NCBI GenBank assembly: GCA_913775215.1
Contig: CAJYKO010000407.1
Span: 1-7,288 of the forward strand
Source of the DNA: an uncultured Devosia sp.
GTDB lineage: Bacteria > Pseudomonadota > Alphaproteobacteria > Rhizobiales > Devosiaceae
Direction of reading: 5' to 3'
DNA: 7,288 nucleotides
In this document: positions 1-5,546 of the stretch, piece by piece
Numbering within the stretch: position 1 is the first letter of the stretch
Layout: every line of letters starts with the position of its first letter
Translations under genes and position numbers: made by a program
The notes under the pieces: generated by a model
Seen by the model: the letters and a program-made list of their open reading frames with translations, nothing else
What the model was told of the DNA's origin: nothing
The model's database searches: none

Positions 1-1
1 C

Positions 2-316
2 GGGTCCGATCTCGATATCATCCGCGGCGAAGGCTATCTCCTCGGCGCCGCCCTGGGCTTTATCGGCCTGATCTTCTTTTTTGCCGAGCGCCACAGCTAT
101 GGCGGCCTGCGCTTGCCTTGGCCGGTCCGGTCCGATCGTGCCTGGCTTCTAGCGCACCGGGTCATCGGCATCGCCACCGGCCTCACCGGTCTCCTGCTGA
201 TCTGGACAGCTTGGACCGACCCCGGTCCCGCGATCCTGGCACTGACCTACGCGTCCGCATTGCTCATCCTGCCCGCCTTCGCAGCCCTTGTGAGTCTGGC
301 CGTTTCCCGCGTCTGA
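2..316 (+). CDS. Unrecognised membrane protein, 3' end only
   Basis: The reading frame is open from the first bases of the window and ends at TGA 314-316, so the true start lies upstream; the visible part is 104 codons. It holds three hydrophobic stretches likely to cross the membrane: around GYLLGAALGFIGLIFFF, then VIGIATGLTGLLLIWTAW, then a long one near the C-terminus around LTYASALLILPAFAALVSLA. A short basic/aromatic loop (RLPWPVRSDRAW) separates the first two. An internal TTG at 113 could start a shorter product, but the hydrophobic coding sequence runs on upstream of it, so I treat this as a truncated longer protein. I do not recognise the family and assign no function. It runs in the same direction as the downstream symporter but is separated by 166 bases. 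Confidence 0.7.
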   Translation, partial: GSDLDIIRGEGYLLGAALGFIGLIFFFAERHSYGGLRLPWPVRSDRAWLLAHRVIGIATGLTGLLLIWTAWTDPGPAILALTYASALLILPAFAALVSLAVSRV

Positions 317-482
317 CAACTTCCATTCTCTAATTCCCTGTACAGAATGAGAAAATTCTTCTGCCTTGATCGGAAATGGAACGCCATGCGCTGCGCTACG
401 CCACACGCAGGCGTAAGTTGTGGGCAAGATAAAGGCAGGGTGCCGCGTTTTTAAGCGCCCTTGCCACTGCAAAGGTCGTAAA
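317..482 (+). other. Intergenic leader before the symporter
   Basis: This 166-base non-coding stretch has several small symmetric elements. AGAAT (344-348) and ATTCT (355-359) form a spaced inverted repeat of operator size. TACGCC (397-402) and GGCGTA (410-415) form a perfect 6-bp stem with a 7-base loop. GGCAAG (423-428) can pair with CTTGCC (460-465) just ahead of the ribosome site. None is followed by a T-run, so I see no intrinsic terminator for the upstream gene. I found no convincing -35/-10 pair. Regulation of the symporter through this leader is possible but unproven. Confidence 0.3.
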
Positions 483-1853
483 ATGTCTTCCACTTCCGTA
501 TCCGCTGCGCGCCCGCCCAAGGCGCCCAAGCCGCTTTACGCCAATTTCGGCTTCCAGGTCCTTGCCGCCATGGTCATCGGCCTCGCGCTCGGCTTCGTCG
601 CCCGCTCCATGGGGCCTGATGCCGCCGGTAACGCCAATTGGCTCACCCAGACCCTCGCGACCATCGGCTCGTCCTTCGTGTCGCTGCTCCGCGCCCTGGT
701 CCCGGTTCTCGTCTTCACCGCCATCGTCGCCTCGATCGCTAATCTTCGCGAACTCAACAACGCCGCCAAGCTCGTCTGGCAAACTCTGCTCTGGTTCGCC
801 ATCACGGCGCTGATCGCCGTTGCCATTGGCATCGCCCTCGGCCTCATCATCCAGCCCGGCCTTAATTCCAGCGTCGCGGCCGATCTTGCCAAGGCGCCGT
901 CCTCGACCGGCTCCTGGCTCGATTTCCTCAAGGGCCTGATCCCCTCCAACATTCTCGGCCTTCAGGCATCGACCCGCGTCACCGATGGTAGCGCTTCCAC
1001 AAGCCTCAGCTTCAACGTGCTGCAGATCCTCGTGATCTCCATCGTCGTCGGTATTGCGGCCCTCCGCGTCGGCCCCGCCGCCGATCCGTTCATCGCCTTC
1101 ACCCGCTCCTTCCTCAAGGTGATCCACAAGGTCCTGTGGTGGGTCATTCGCCTGACCCCGATCGGCACCATCGGCCTCCTCGGCAATGCCGTCGCCGTCT
1201 ATGGCTGGGACGCGCTGGCGCAGCTTGGCTGGTATTCGGCAGCCATCTATATCGGCCTCGCTTTGGTGCTGTTCGTCGTCTATCCGGTGCTACTCCAGCT
1301 CAATGGCCTCAACCCCATCCGCTATTTCCAGAGCGCCTGGCCGGCCATCCAGCTTGCCTTCGTGTCGCGTTCGTCCATCGGCACCCTGCCGGTCACCGAG
1401 CGCATCACCGAAGAAAATCTCGGCGTGCCGCGTGAATATGCCGCCTTCGCTGTGCCGCTCGGCGCCACAACCAAGATGGACGGCTGCGCCGCCATCTATC
1501 CGGCGATTTCGGCCATATTCGTCGCCCAGTTCTTCGGTATCTCGTTGGGGATAGAGCACTATTTGCTGATCGTCTTCGTCTCGGTCATCGGCTCCGCCGC
1601 CACGGCTGGTCTCACCGGCGCCACGGTCATGCTGACCCTGACGCTCTCGACCCTCGGCCTGCCGCTCGAAGGCGTCGGCCTCTTGCTTGCCGTCGACCCC
1701 ATCCTCGACATGGGCCGCACTGCGGTCAACGTCGCCGGCCAGGCCCTCGTGCCGACCATCGTCGCCAAGCGCCAGGGTATCCTCGATCAGGCCACCTATG
1801 ATCGTGGCGAAAGCATCGACACGCTCGGCGCGGACGCTGTTCCAGCCGAATAA
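483..1853 (+). CDS. Dicarboxylate/amino acid:cation symporter (DAACS/GltP family)
   Basis: Inner-membrane secondary transporter of the glutamate/dicarboxylate symporter family, 456 aa, a normal full length. It should import an acidic amino acid or C4-dicarboxylate with a cation; the exact substrate cannot be read from sequence. Visible family signatures are the serine-rich hairpin SRSSIGTLPVT (295-305), the TM7 segment GATTKMDG (327-334), the second re-entrant hairpin around GSAATAGLTGATVML (370-384), and the TM8 substrate site DPILDMGRTAVN (405-416). In that last site D405, D409, R412, T413 and N416 match the Asp/Asp/Arg/Thr/Asn set of GltPh; the Arg favours an acidic substrate. At the usual Asn of the NMDG motif there is Lys331, which is unusual. 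I chose ATG 483 because AAAGG (471-475) lies 7 bases upstream; an in-frame GTG at 420 would add 21 residues without homologous character. A terminator follows, suggesting a single-gene unit. Confidence 0.93.
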   Translation: MSSTSVSAARPPKAPKPLYANFGFQVLAAMVIGLALGFVARSMGPDAAGNANWLTQTLATIGSSFVSLLRALVPVLVFTAIVASIANLRELNNAAKLVWQTLLWFAITALIAVAIGIALGLIIQPGLNSSVAADLAKAPSSTGSWLDFLKGLIPSNILGLQASTRVTDGSASTSLSFNVLQILVISIVVGIAALRVGPAADPFIAFTRSFLKVIHKVLWWVIRLTPIGTIGLLGNAVAVYGWDALAQLGWYSAAIYIGLALVLFVVYPVLLQLNGLNPIRYFQSAWPAIQLAFVSRSSIGTLPVTERITEENLGVPREYAAFAVPLGATTKMDGCAAIYPAISAIFVAQFFGISLGIEHYLLIVFVSVIGSAATAGLTGATVMLTLTLSTLGLPLEGVGLLLAVDPILDMGRTAVNVAGQALVPTIVAKRQGILDQATYDRGESIDTLGADAVPAE

Positions 1854-1875
1854 GTCGAGCAGTATATCGCAAGTT

Positions 1876-1904
1876 AATGGGGAGGCTGTGCCTTCCCATT
1901 TTTG
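1876..1904 (+). terminator. Rho-independent terminator of the symporter gene
   Basis: ATGGGGAGGC (1877-1886) pairs with GCCTTCCCAT (1890-1899) through ten base pairs, one of them G-U, around a TGT loop. A1876 can add one more pair with T1900. A T-run (1899-1903) follows directly. It lies 23 bases after the symporter stop, in the right orientation, and is the best intrinsic terminator in the window. Confidence 0.85.
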
Positions 1905-2007
1905 TTGATGGCTTGTCAAAACCCTTTACGAACCAGCAAATTTTCTCCTTCAACTTTGCCGCTGTTGAAGCTATTGAGCGCCGTTGTGCACAAGGGAAGG
2001 ATGCCAA

Positions 2008-2373
2008 ATGGCTCAGAAGCCTGGTCTGTGGGACGGACGGCGGCGCGCTGTCACCTTGGGGATGATCTCCAATATCATCGGTGCAGCAGCAGCCGGAGGC
2101 GCTGCGATCACCGCCTGGCTCAGCACGCATTGGCAGACGGACCTGACGCAATGGACACTGGTTCTCGCCGGGATCGGCGGGGTCTTCGTGGTCAAGGGTA
2201 CGATCATTCTCGGCATCGCCGAAAGCCGCCCCTACGTGCCGTCGCACTCTGACGCTGATGTCCAGCAATCCATGCGCGCCTTTGAAGGTCGTCTAAATTC
2301 CCGTCAGAAGGCCTTGGTGGAGCGGCTCGACACGCTCGAATCCGACGTCGCCAATATTCGCGTCCAGGGGTGA
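2008..2373 (+). CDS. Small two-helix membrane protein with coiled-coil-like tail
   Basis: Predicted 121-residue protein of no family I recognise. ATG 2008 is preceded by GGGAAGG (1994-2000) at 7 bases, a strong ribosome site, and this supports it over an in-frame TTG at 1984. After a short basic N-terminus (GRRR, 10-13) come two hydrophobic segments at about 15-38 and 50-72. A soluble C-terminal region (84-118) follows, rich in Glu, Arg, Gln and spaced Leu/Val (RLNSRQKALVERLDTLESDV), which looks like a short amphipathic coiled coil. The layout suggests an inner-membrane protein with a cytoplasmic oligomerising tail, but that topology is inferred. The gene follows the symporter terminator, so it probably has its own promoter; I saw only weak candidates between 1905 and 1950. 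It ends 13 bases from the stop of the convergent glycosyltransferase gene. Confidence 0.75.
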   Translation: MAQKPGLWDGRRRAVTLGMISNIIGAAAAGGAAITAWLSTHWQTDLTQWTLVLAGIGGVFVVKGTIILGIAESRPYVPSHSDADVQQSMRAFEGRLNSRQKALVERLDTLESDVANIRVQG

Positions 2374-2389
2374 GCCGGTTTCCGGCTCA
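2371..2389. terminator. Convergent palindrome holding both stop codons
   Basis: TGAGCCGG (2371-2378) and CCGGCTCA (2382-2389) form a perfect 8-bp stem with a TTT loop. The first three bases are the stop codon of the plus-strand small membrane protein, and the last three, read on the minus strand, are the TGA of the glycosyltransferase. For plus-strand transcripts a T-run (2397-2401) follows after 7 bases, and an alternative stem CGGTTT (2376-2381)/AAACCG (2389-2394) sits closer to it. For minus-strand transcripts no T-run follows. It is plausibly a shared terminator, stronger in the plus direction. Confidence 0.5.
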
Positions 2390-3718
2390 AACCGCCTTTT
2401 TCAGCGATAGCTTCTTGGCCTTGGTCTTCGATTTACGGGCCAGCTTGGCCGAGCGCGGCACGAAATTGGCCATCACCCGCTCGATGACCTTGATCGCCTT
2501 GTCCGTGCCGTCTTCGCTCCGCAGCTTTTCAGCCATGAGAGCAGCATTGCGACGATAGGATTCGTTGCTGTTGAGATCGGCCAGCGCCTCGGCCAGCGTT
2601 TCCGCCGTCAGCTTGCGCAGTCGAATGGCCTTGGGCCCGCAGCCAAGTTCGTAGACACGACGGCCCCAATAAGGCTGGTCCATGGCCTGCGGCACGACAA
2701 AGGTCGGGCGTCCCAGATGCAGCCCCGCCGAGGTCGTGCCCGCGCCACCATGGTGCACCACGGCGCTCACATAGCGGAAAAGCCGATCATGCGGCGCCTT
2801 CTCGATCGGGAAGATGGTGTCCGGAAGATCGCGCGGATCAATGCCACCCCAGCCCCGCGCCACGACCGCGCGGCCACCCCAAAGCGCCACGGCTTCCTTG
2901 AGAATCCGCGTATTGCGCTCCGCGCCAAAGGGCATCGAGCCAAAGCCGATATAAACCGGCGCTTCGCCCGCGGACAAAAACGCCTCGAATTCTGGCGTCG
3001 GCTCCCAGCTGCTGCGATCACGCAGGTTCCAGTAACCGGTCACCAGCGCCGTTTTCGGCCAGTCGCGTGGACGTGGGCTGACCGCAGCGGAATAGGCATA
3101 CATGGTCGTCAGCGGCGAACCGTCTGTATTGGTGAAAACCCCGCCCATATTTCGCGCCTCAAGCCCCATCAGCTCTCGGCGCAGTCGGTTGCGCGGCAGG
3201 TTCCAATAGGCCTGCTGCATGGTGGCAGCGGTATAGGAGAGCTTGTTGAGAGTAGGGCCCAGATCGTCTGCCACGTAATACATCGAGAGCGGAAATTCGC
3301 TCGTCGAATTGAGCGGCTGCAGCGCCGTCATGATCGCCGGCACTTTCAGCGCCTCTGCGATATCGATGCCGAAGCTGGTATTCATATTGACGACAATGGC
3401 CTCGGCGCCCTGGCACATCCGCCAGGCCGCGCGGGCTGCCGTATCGATGATCTGCTGACCCTGCTTGAGCATCCAGGGGCCATTGATGAGCATGGCGCTG
3501 CTGCTCATCGCGTTTTCAAAGCGCGTTTCCTTGAGGAAAGACTGGATCGACGGGCCGAGCGATTGGAATTCGAGCCCATAGCCCGTCACGAGGCCTTCGA
3601 ATTCCTCGGTGGCGCCCAATACGACGCTATAGCCACGTTCCTGCAGCGCCAATGAGAGCGCGATATAGGGTTGAACGTCGCCTTGCGTGCCGATCGTCAC
3701 CAGGGCAATGCGCTTCAA
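2387..3718 (-). CDS. GT1-type glycosyltransferase (UDP-glycosyltransferase, sterol/antibiotic GT-like)
   Basis: A 443-residue GT-B fold glycosyltransferase, normal length for this group, expected to move a sugar from a nucleotide donor to a lipid or small-molecule acceptor. The N-terminal acceptor domain opens with RIALVTIGTQGDVQPY (3-18); Asp14 sits where the GTRGDV group (GtfB, sterol glucosyltransferases) has its catalytic Asp. The C-terminal donor domain shows VYIGFGSMP (255-263), VVHHGGAGTT (320-329, donor phosphate binding) and PQAMDQPYWG (343-352, sugar recognition). The last 20 or so residues are unusually Lys-rich (KLARKSKTKAKKLSLKKAV) and may contact membrane or nucleic acid; this is inference. 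The start is TTG at 3718: an in-frame TGA lies two codons upstream (3724-3722), GAGG (3729-3726) is 7 bases away, and later starts would cut the conserved first strand. No membrane segment or signal peptide is evident. The acceptor is unknown. Confidence 0.9.
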   Translation of the reverse strand: MKRIALVTIGTQGDVQPYIALSLALQERGYSVVLGATEEFEGLVTGYGLEFQSLGPSIQSFLKETRFENAMSSSAMLINGPWMLKQGQQIIDTAARAAWRMCQGAEAIVVNMNTSFGIDIAEALKVPAIMTALQPLNSTSEFPLSMYYVADDLGPTLNKLSYTAATMQQAYWNLPRNRLRRELMGLEARNMGGVFTNTDGSPLTTMYAYSAAVSPRPRDWPKTALVTGYWNLRDRSSWEPTPEFEAFLSAGEAPVYIGFGSMPFGAERNTRILKEAVALWGGRAVVARGWGGIDPRDLPDTIFPIEKAPHDRLFRYVSAVVHHGGAGTTSAGLHLGRPTFVVPQAMDQPYWGRRVYELGCGPKAIRLRKLTAETLAEALADLNSNESYRRNAALMAEKLRSEDGTDKAIKVIERVMANFVPRSAKLARKSKTKAKKLSLKKAV

Positions 3719-3770
3719 GTTTCAACCTCATCATACGCCGTCACGCCGTACGTCGTCGTGCCCCTGGGCA

Positions 3771-3799
3771 TTTACAAGACCATGTGGAGCAATTATGAA
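3771..3799. promoter_or_regulatory. Candidate bidirectional sigma70-type promoter
   Basis: On the plus strand TTTACA (3771-3776), exactly 17 bases, then TATGAA (3794-3799) match the vegetative -35/-10 pattern at 5/6 and 4/6. Read on the minus strand the same two hexamers become TTCATA, 17 bases, TGTAAA, each 4/6. The minus start would fall near 3764, giving the glycosyltransferase a leader of roughly 46 bases. The plus start would fall near 3806, ahead of a possible small gene. This is a pattern match only. Confidence 0.4.
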
Positions 3800-3853
3800 C
3801 GGCCTGTCGATTGTTGCATTCCTTACAAAAACGACCTTCGAAGGGCAAGAGAC

Positions 3854-3949
3854 ATGCTGTCTCCATTCACTGTTGCATGGGTTGGAGCTCCGCTCGCCGG
3901 CATGGTGATCGCTATTGCAGCCGCCGCTGCGGCGGCAAACGCCCGATAG
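3854..3949 (+). CDS. Possible 31-residue hydrophobic small protein
   Basis: A short open frame from ATG 3854 to TAG 3947-3949 that would encode one hydrophobic helix: a short start, GAPLAGMVIAIA, then a run of seven alanines and a final NAR. GAAGGG (3840-3845) lies 8 bases ahead of the ATG, a usable ribosome site. A promoter match lies about 55 bases upstream and a strong stem-loop begins on the last base of the stop codon, so promoter, ribosome site, frame and hairpin follow in the expected order. Against it: the alanine run comes from a GC-rich palindrome (GCCGCC 3920-3925, GGCGGC 3931-3936), which could instead be RNA structure, and the frame is open upstream of this ATG as well. I do not recognise it. 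A non-coding RNA over the same span is an equal alternative. Confidence 0.22.
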   Translation: MLSPFTVAWVGAPLAGMVIAIAAAAAAANAR

Positions 3950-3985
3950 CTCTTCCCGCGTGGCCACGCCGTGGCCGGGAAGAGC
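3949..3985 (+). terminator. Strong bipartite stem-loop, possible terminator
   Basis: GCTCTTCCC (3949-3957) pairs perfectly with GGGAAGAGC (3977-3985). Inside, GGCCAC (3962-3967) pairs with GTGGCC (3971-3976) around a GCC loop, leaving only a 4-base bulge (3958-3961). That gives fifteen paired positions in 37 bases. No T-run follows on either strand, so factor-independent termination is uncertain; it could stabilise the 3' end of a small transcript instead. A second weak hairpin, CGGCC (4000-4004)/GGCCG (4012-4016) followed by CTTT, lies a little downstream. Confidence 0.45.
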
Positions 3986-4130
3986 CGAATAGATCGTTCC
4001 GGCCTCGCAAGGGCCGCTTTAACCCATCCAAAACCATAATTACGCGATAATCAGCGTCTCTGTTGAGCCGCAAGCGCCATGCGCGTCGCGACCAGTTCAG
4101 GGTCCTTGAGGGGACCTTCCGAGGAATAAA
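3986..4130 (+). promoter_or_regulatory. alaC upstream and leader region
   Basis: A promoter for alaC is expected here. GATAAT (4046-4051) and CATAAT (4035-4040) each match a -10 box at 5/6, but neither has a good -35 at the right distance. ATTA (4039-4042) and TAAT (4048-4051) form an inverted repeat across the -10 area, possibly an operator. Closer to the gene, AGGGTCC (4099-4105) can pair with GGACCTT (4112-4118), a 7-bp stem with one G-U that ends 2 bases before the GAGGA ribosome site (4121-4125). Confidence 0.3.
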
Positions 4131-5354
4131 ATGAGCGAAGTCTTCCATCGCATCCGCCGCCTGCCGCCTTACGTTTTTGCACATATCGATCCGATCAAGG
4201 CCAAGGCGCGCGCCGAAGGCGTCGATATCATCGACCTCGGCATGGGCAATCCGGACATGCCGACGCCTGAGCATATCGTGGCAAAGCTGCAGGAAACGGT
4301 TCGCGATCCGCGTACCCATCGCTATTCCACCTCCCGCGGCATCCCCGGCCTCCGCAAGGCGCAGGCGAGCTATTACGGCCGCCGCTTTGGCGTAAAACTC
4401 AATCCCGATACCCAGGTCGTCGCGACACTCGGGTCAAAGGAAGGGTTCGCCAATATGGCTTCGGCCATCACCGCCCCTGGCGACGTTGTGCTGGTGCCCA
4501 ACCCGACCTATCCGATCCATTCCTTCGGCTTCATCATGTCGGGCGGCGTCGTCCGCTCCATGCCGGCCGAGCCGGGCGAGGATTTCATGCGCGCCCTCGA
4601 TCGCGGCGTGCGTCACTCGATCCCAAAACCTATTGCGCTGGTCCTCAACTACCCGGCCAACCCGACCGCCTATACTGCCGATCTCGATTTTTACGCCGAG
4701 GTGGTCAAATATTGTAAGCAGCACGACATCTTCATCCTCTCCGATCTCGCCTATTCCGAGATCTATTTCGACGAGAAGAACCCGCCGCCCTCGATCCTCC
4801 AGATCCCCGGCGCCATGGATATTTCGGTGGAGTTCACCTCCATGTCGAAAACCTATTCCATGCCCGGCTGGCGCGTCGGCTTTGCCGTCGGCAATGAGCG
4901 CCTGATCGCTGCGCTCGCCCGCGTCAAATCCTACCTCGACTATGGCGCGTTCACCCCGATCCAGGTTGCTGCCGTCGCCGCCCTCAATGGCTCAGACGAC
5001 GTCATCGAAGAAGTTCGCAAGGTCTATAAGCACCGCCGCGACGTCATGGTCGAAAGCTTCGGTCGCTCCGGCTGGGATATCCCCGTGCCAAAGGCCACCA
5101 TGTTCGCCTGGGCGCCCATTCCGCCCCAGTTCGCTCATCTTGGCTCGCTCGAATTTGCCAAGCTCCTCGTCCAGGAAACCGGCGTTGCCGTCGCTCCAGG
5201 CGTCGGCTTCGGCGAATATGGCGATCAATACATTCGCCTCGCTTTCGTCGAAAACGAGCAGCGCATCCGCCAGGCCGCCCGCAACATCAAAAAGCTGCTG
5301 GGCAGCAAGGGCGAGCAGAGCAACATCGTCCCAATGGCCTCTGCGACGAAGTAA
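4131..5354 (+). CDS. alaC: Glutamate-pyruvate aminotransferase AlaC (class I/II, PLP)
   Basis: Cytoplasmic pyridoxal-phosphate aminotransferase that makes alanine from pyruvate with glutamate as amino donor; related proteins are often labelled LL-diaminopimelate aminotransferase. The 407-residue product matches what I recall of E. coli AlaC along its whole length, including RLPPYVF (10-16), MGNPD (38-42), THRYSTSRGIP (62-72), GSKEG (101-105), LVPNPTYPIH (121-130), ALARVKSY (261-268) and the C-terminal GSLEFAK (338-344). PLP-site residues are visible: Asn177 in YPANPT, Asp205 and Tyr208 in SDLAYSEI, Lys240 (the Schiff-base lysine) in SMSKTYSMPGWRVGF, and Arg248. Arg369 in YIRLAF is the substrate carboxylate arginine. 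ATG 4131 has GAGGA (4121-4125) 5 bases upstream and gives the E. coli-like N-terminus. In many alphaproteobacteria a related gene lies next to homoserine dehydrogenase; that neighbour is absent here. Diaminopimelate activity cannot be excluded. Confidence 0.92.
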   Translation: MSEVFHRIRRLPPYVFAHIDPIKAKARAEGVDIIDLGMGNPDMPTPEHIVAKLQETVRDPRTHRYSTSRGIPGLRKAQASYYGRRFGVKLNPDTQVVATLGSKEGFANMASAITAPGDVVLVPNPTYPIHSFGFIMSGGVVRSMPAEPGEDFMRALDRGVRHSIPKPIALVLNYPANPTAYTADLDFYAEVVKYCKQHDIFILSDLAYSEIYFDEKNPPPSILQIPGAMDISVEFTSMSKTYSMPGWRVGFAVGNERLIAALARVKSYLDYGAFTPIQVAAVAALNGSDDVIEEVRKVYKHRRDVMVESFGRSGWDIPVPKATMFAWAPIPPQFAHLGSLEFAKLLVQETGVAVAPGVGFGEYGDQYIRLAFVENEQRIRQAARNIKKLLGSKGEQSNIVPMASATK

Positions 5355-5362
5355 GGCCAAAC

Positions 5363-5494
5363 GCCCCACCAGCACTGGGGCCAAACACAACTCGCTTGTC
5401 ACCCCGACTACGGCCGGGGCCCATCTTGAGATCACAGGATGGATCCCGGCATTGACCGGGATGACAGCCGGTGGGGCCCCAATTCTGGTGCCCC
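5363..5494. repeat. Nested palindromic repeat, MITE-like or composite REP
   Basis: Outer inverted repeats of 15 bases, ACCAGCACTGGGGCC (5368-5382) and GGCCCCAATTCTGGT (5475-5489), match at 13 of 15 positions. Both are flanked by the direct repeat GCCCC (5363-5367 and 5490-5494). The enclosed 122-base unit contains the REP-like core listed separately. The left end also folds alone (GCCCCA 5363-5368/TGGGGC 5376-5381), and so does the right end (GGTGGGGC 5470-5477/GCCCCGCC 5490-5497). No coding capacity is seen. The flanking direct repeat could be a target duplication, but in GC-rich DNA it could be chance. Confidence 0.45.
5397..5466. repeat. REP-like dispersed palindrome (GGGATGACA type)
   Basis: Outer arms TGTCACCCCG (5397-5406) and CGGGATGACA (5457-5466) match at 9 of 10 positions when one is inverted. 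Inner arms 5414-5428 and 5435-5449 (CCGGGGCCCATCTTG against CAGGATGGATCCCGG) match at 12 of 15, around a 6-base loop. The whole 70 bases can form one long imperfect hairpin. Elements with GGGATGACA ends and a GGATGGATCCCGG-like middle are, from memory, scattered through intergenic regions of many alphaproteobacteria. It separates alaC from rlmC and may stall transcription or protect 3' ends. Confidence 0.7.
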
Positions 5495-5546
5495 GCCTCC
5501 TTCAACGCCGTGAGATAGACGCGTGGATGCAGATCTAACTTTTGCT

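Noticed and set aside
420..482. GTG at 420 as the symporter start
   Set aside because: The extra 21 residues are Cys/Lys-rich and unlike the family, while ATG 483 has a well-spaced ribosome site.
396..1127. Long minus-strand open frame antisense to the symporter
   Set aside because: Its product is low-complexity Gly/Asp/Glu/Arg-rich sequence typical of the antisense of a GC-rich gene, and the plus-strand frame is a clear transporter.
1290..1919. Minus-strand frame over the symporter end and its terminator
   Set aside because: It reads through the intrinsic terminator and has antisense-type composition; no ribosome site or motif was seen.
1877..2065. Short plus-strand frame starting inside the terminator stem
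   Set aside because: Its ATG is part of the terminator hairpin, and it overlaps the start of the better-supported gene at 2008 in another frame.
2717..3655. 312-codon plus-strand open frame
   Set aside because: It lies wholly antisense to the well-supported glycosyltransferase, is Arg/His-rich and shows no domain.
3733..3757. Tandem ACGCCGT-like units upstream of the glycosyltransferase
   Set aside because: Only two near copies of about 8 bases plus a CGTCGT run; too short and too likely in GC-rich DNA to call an operator or repeat.
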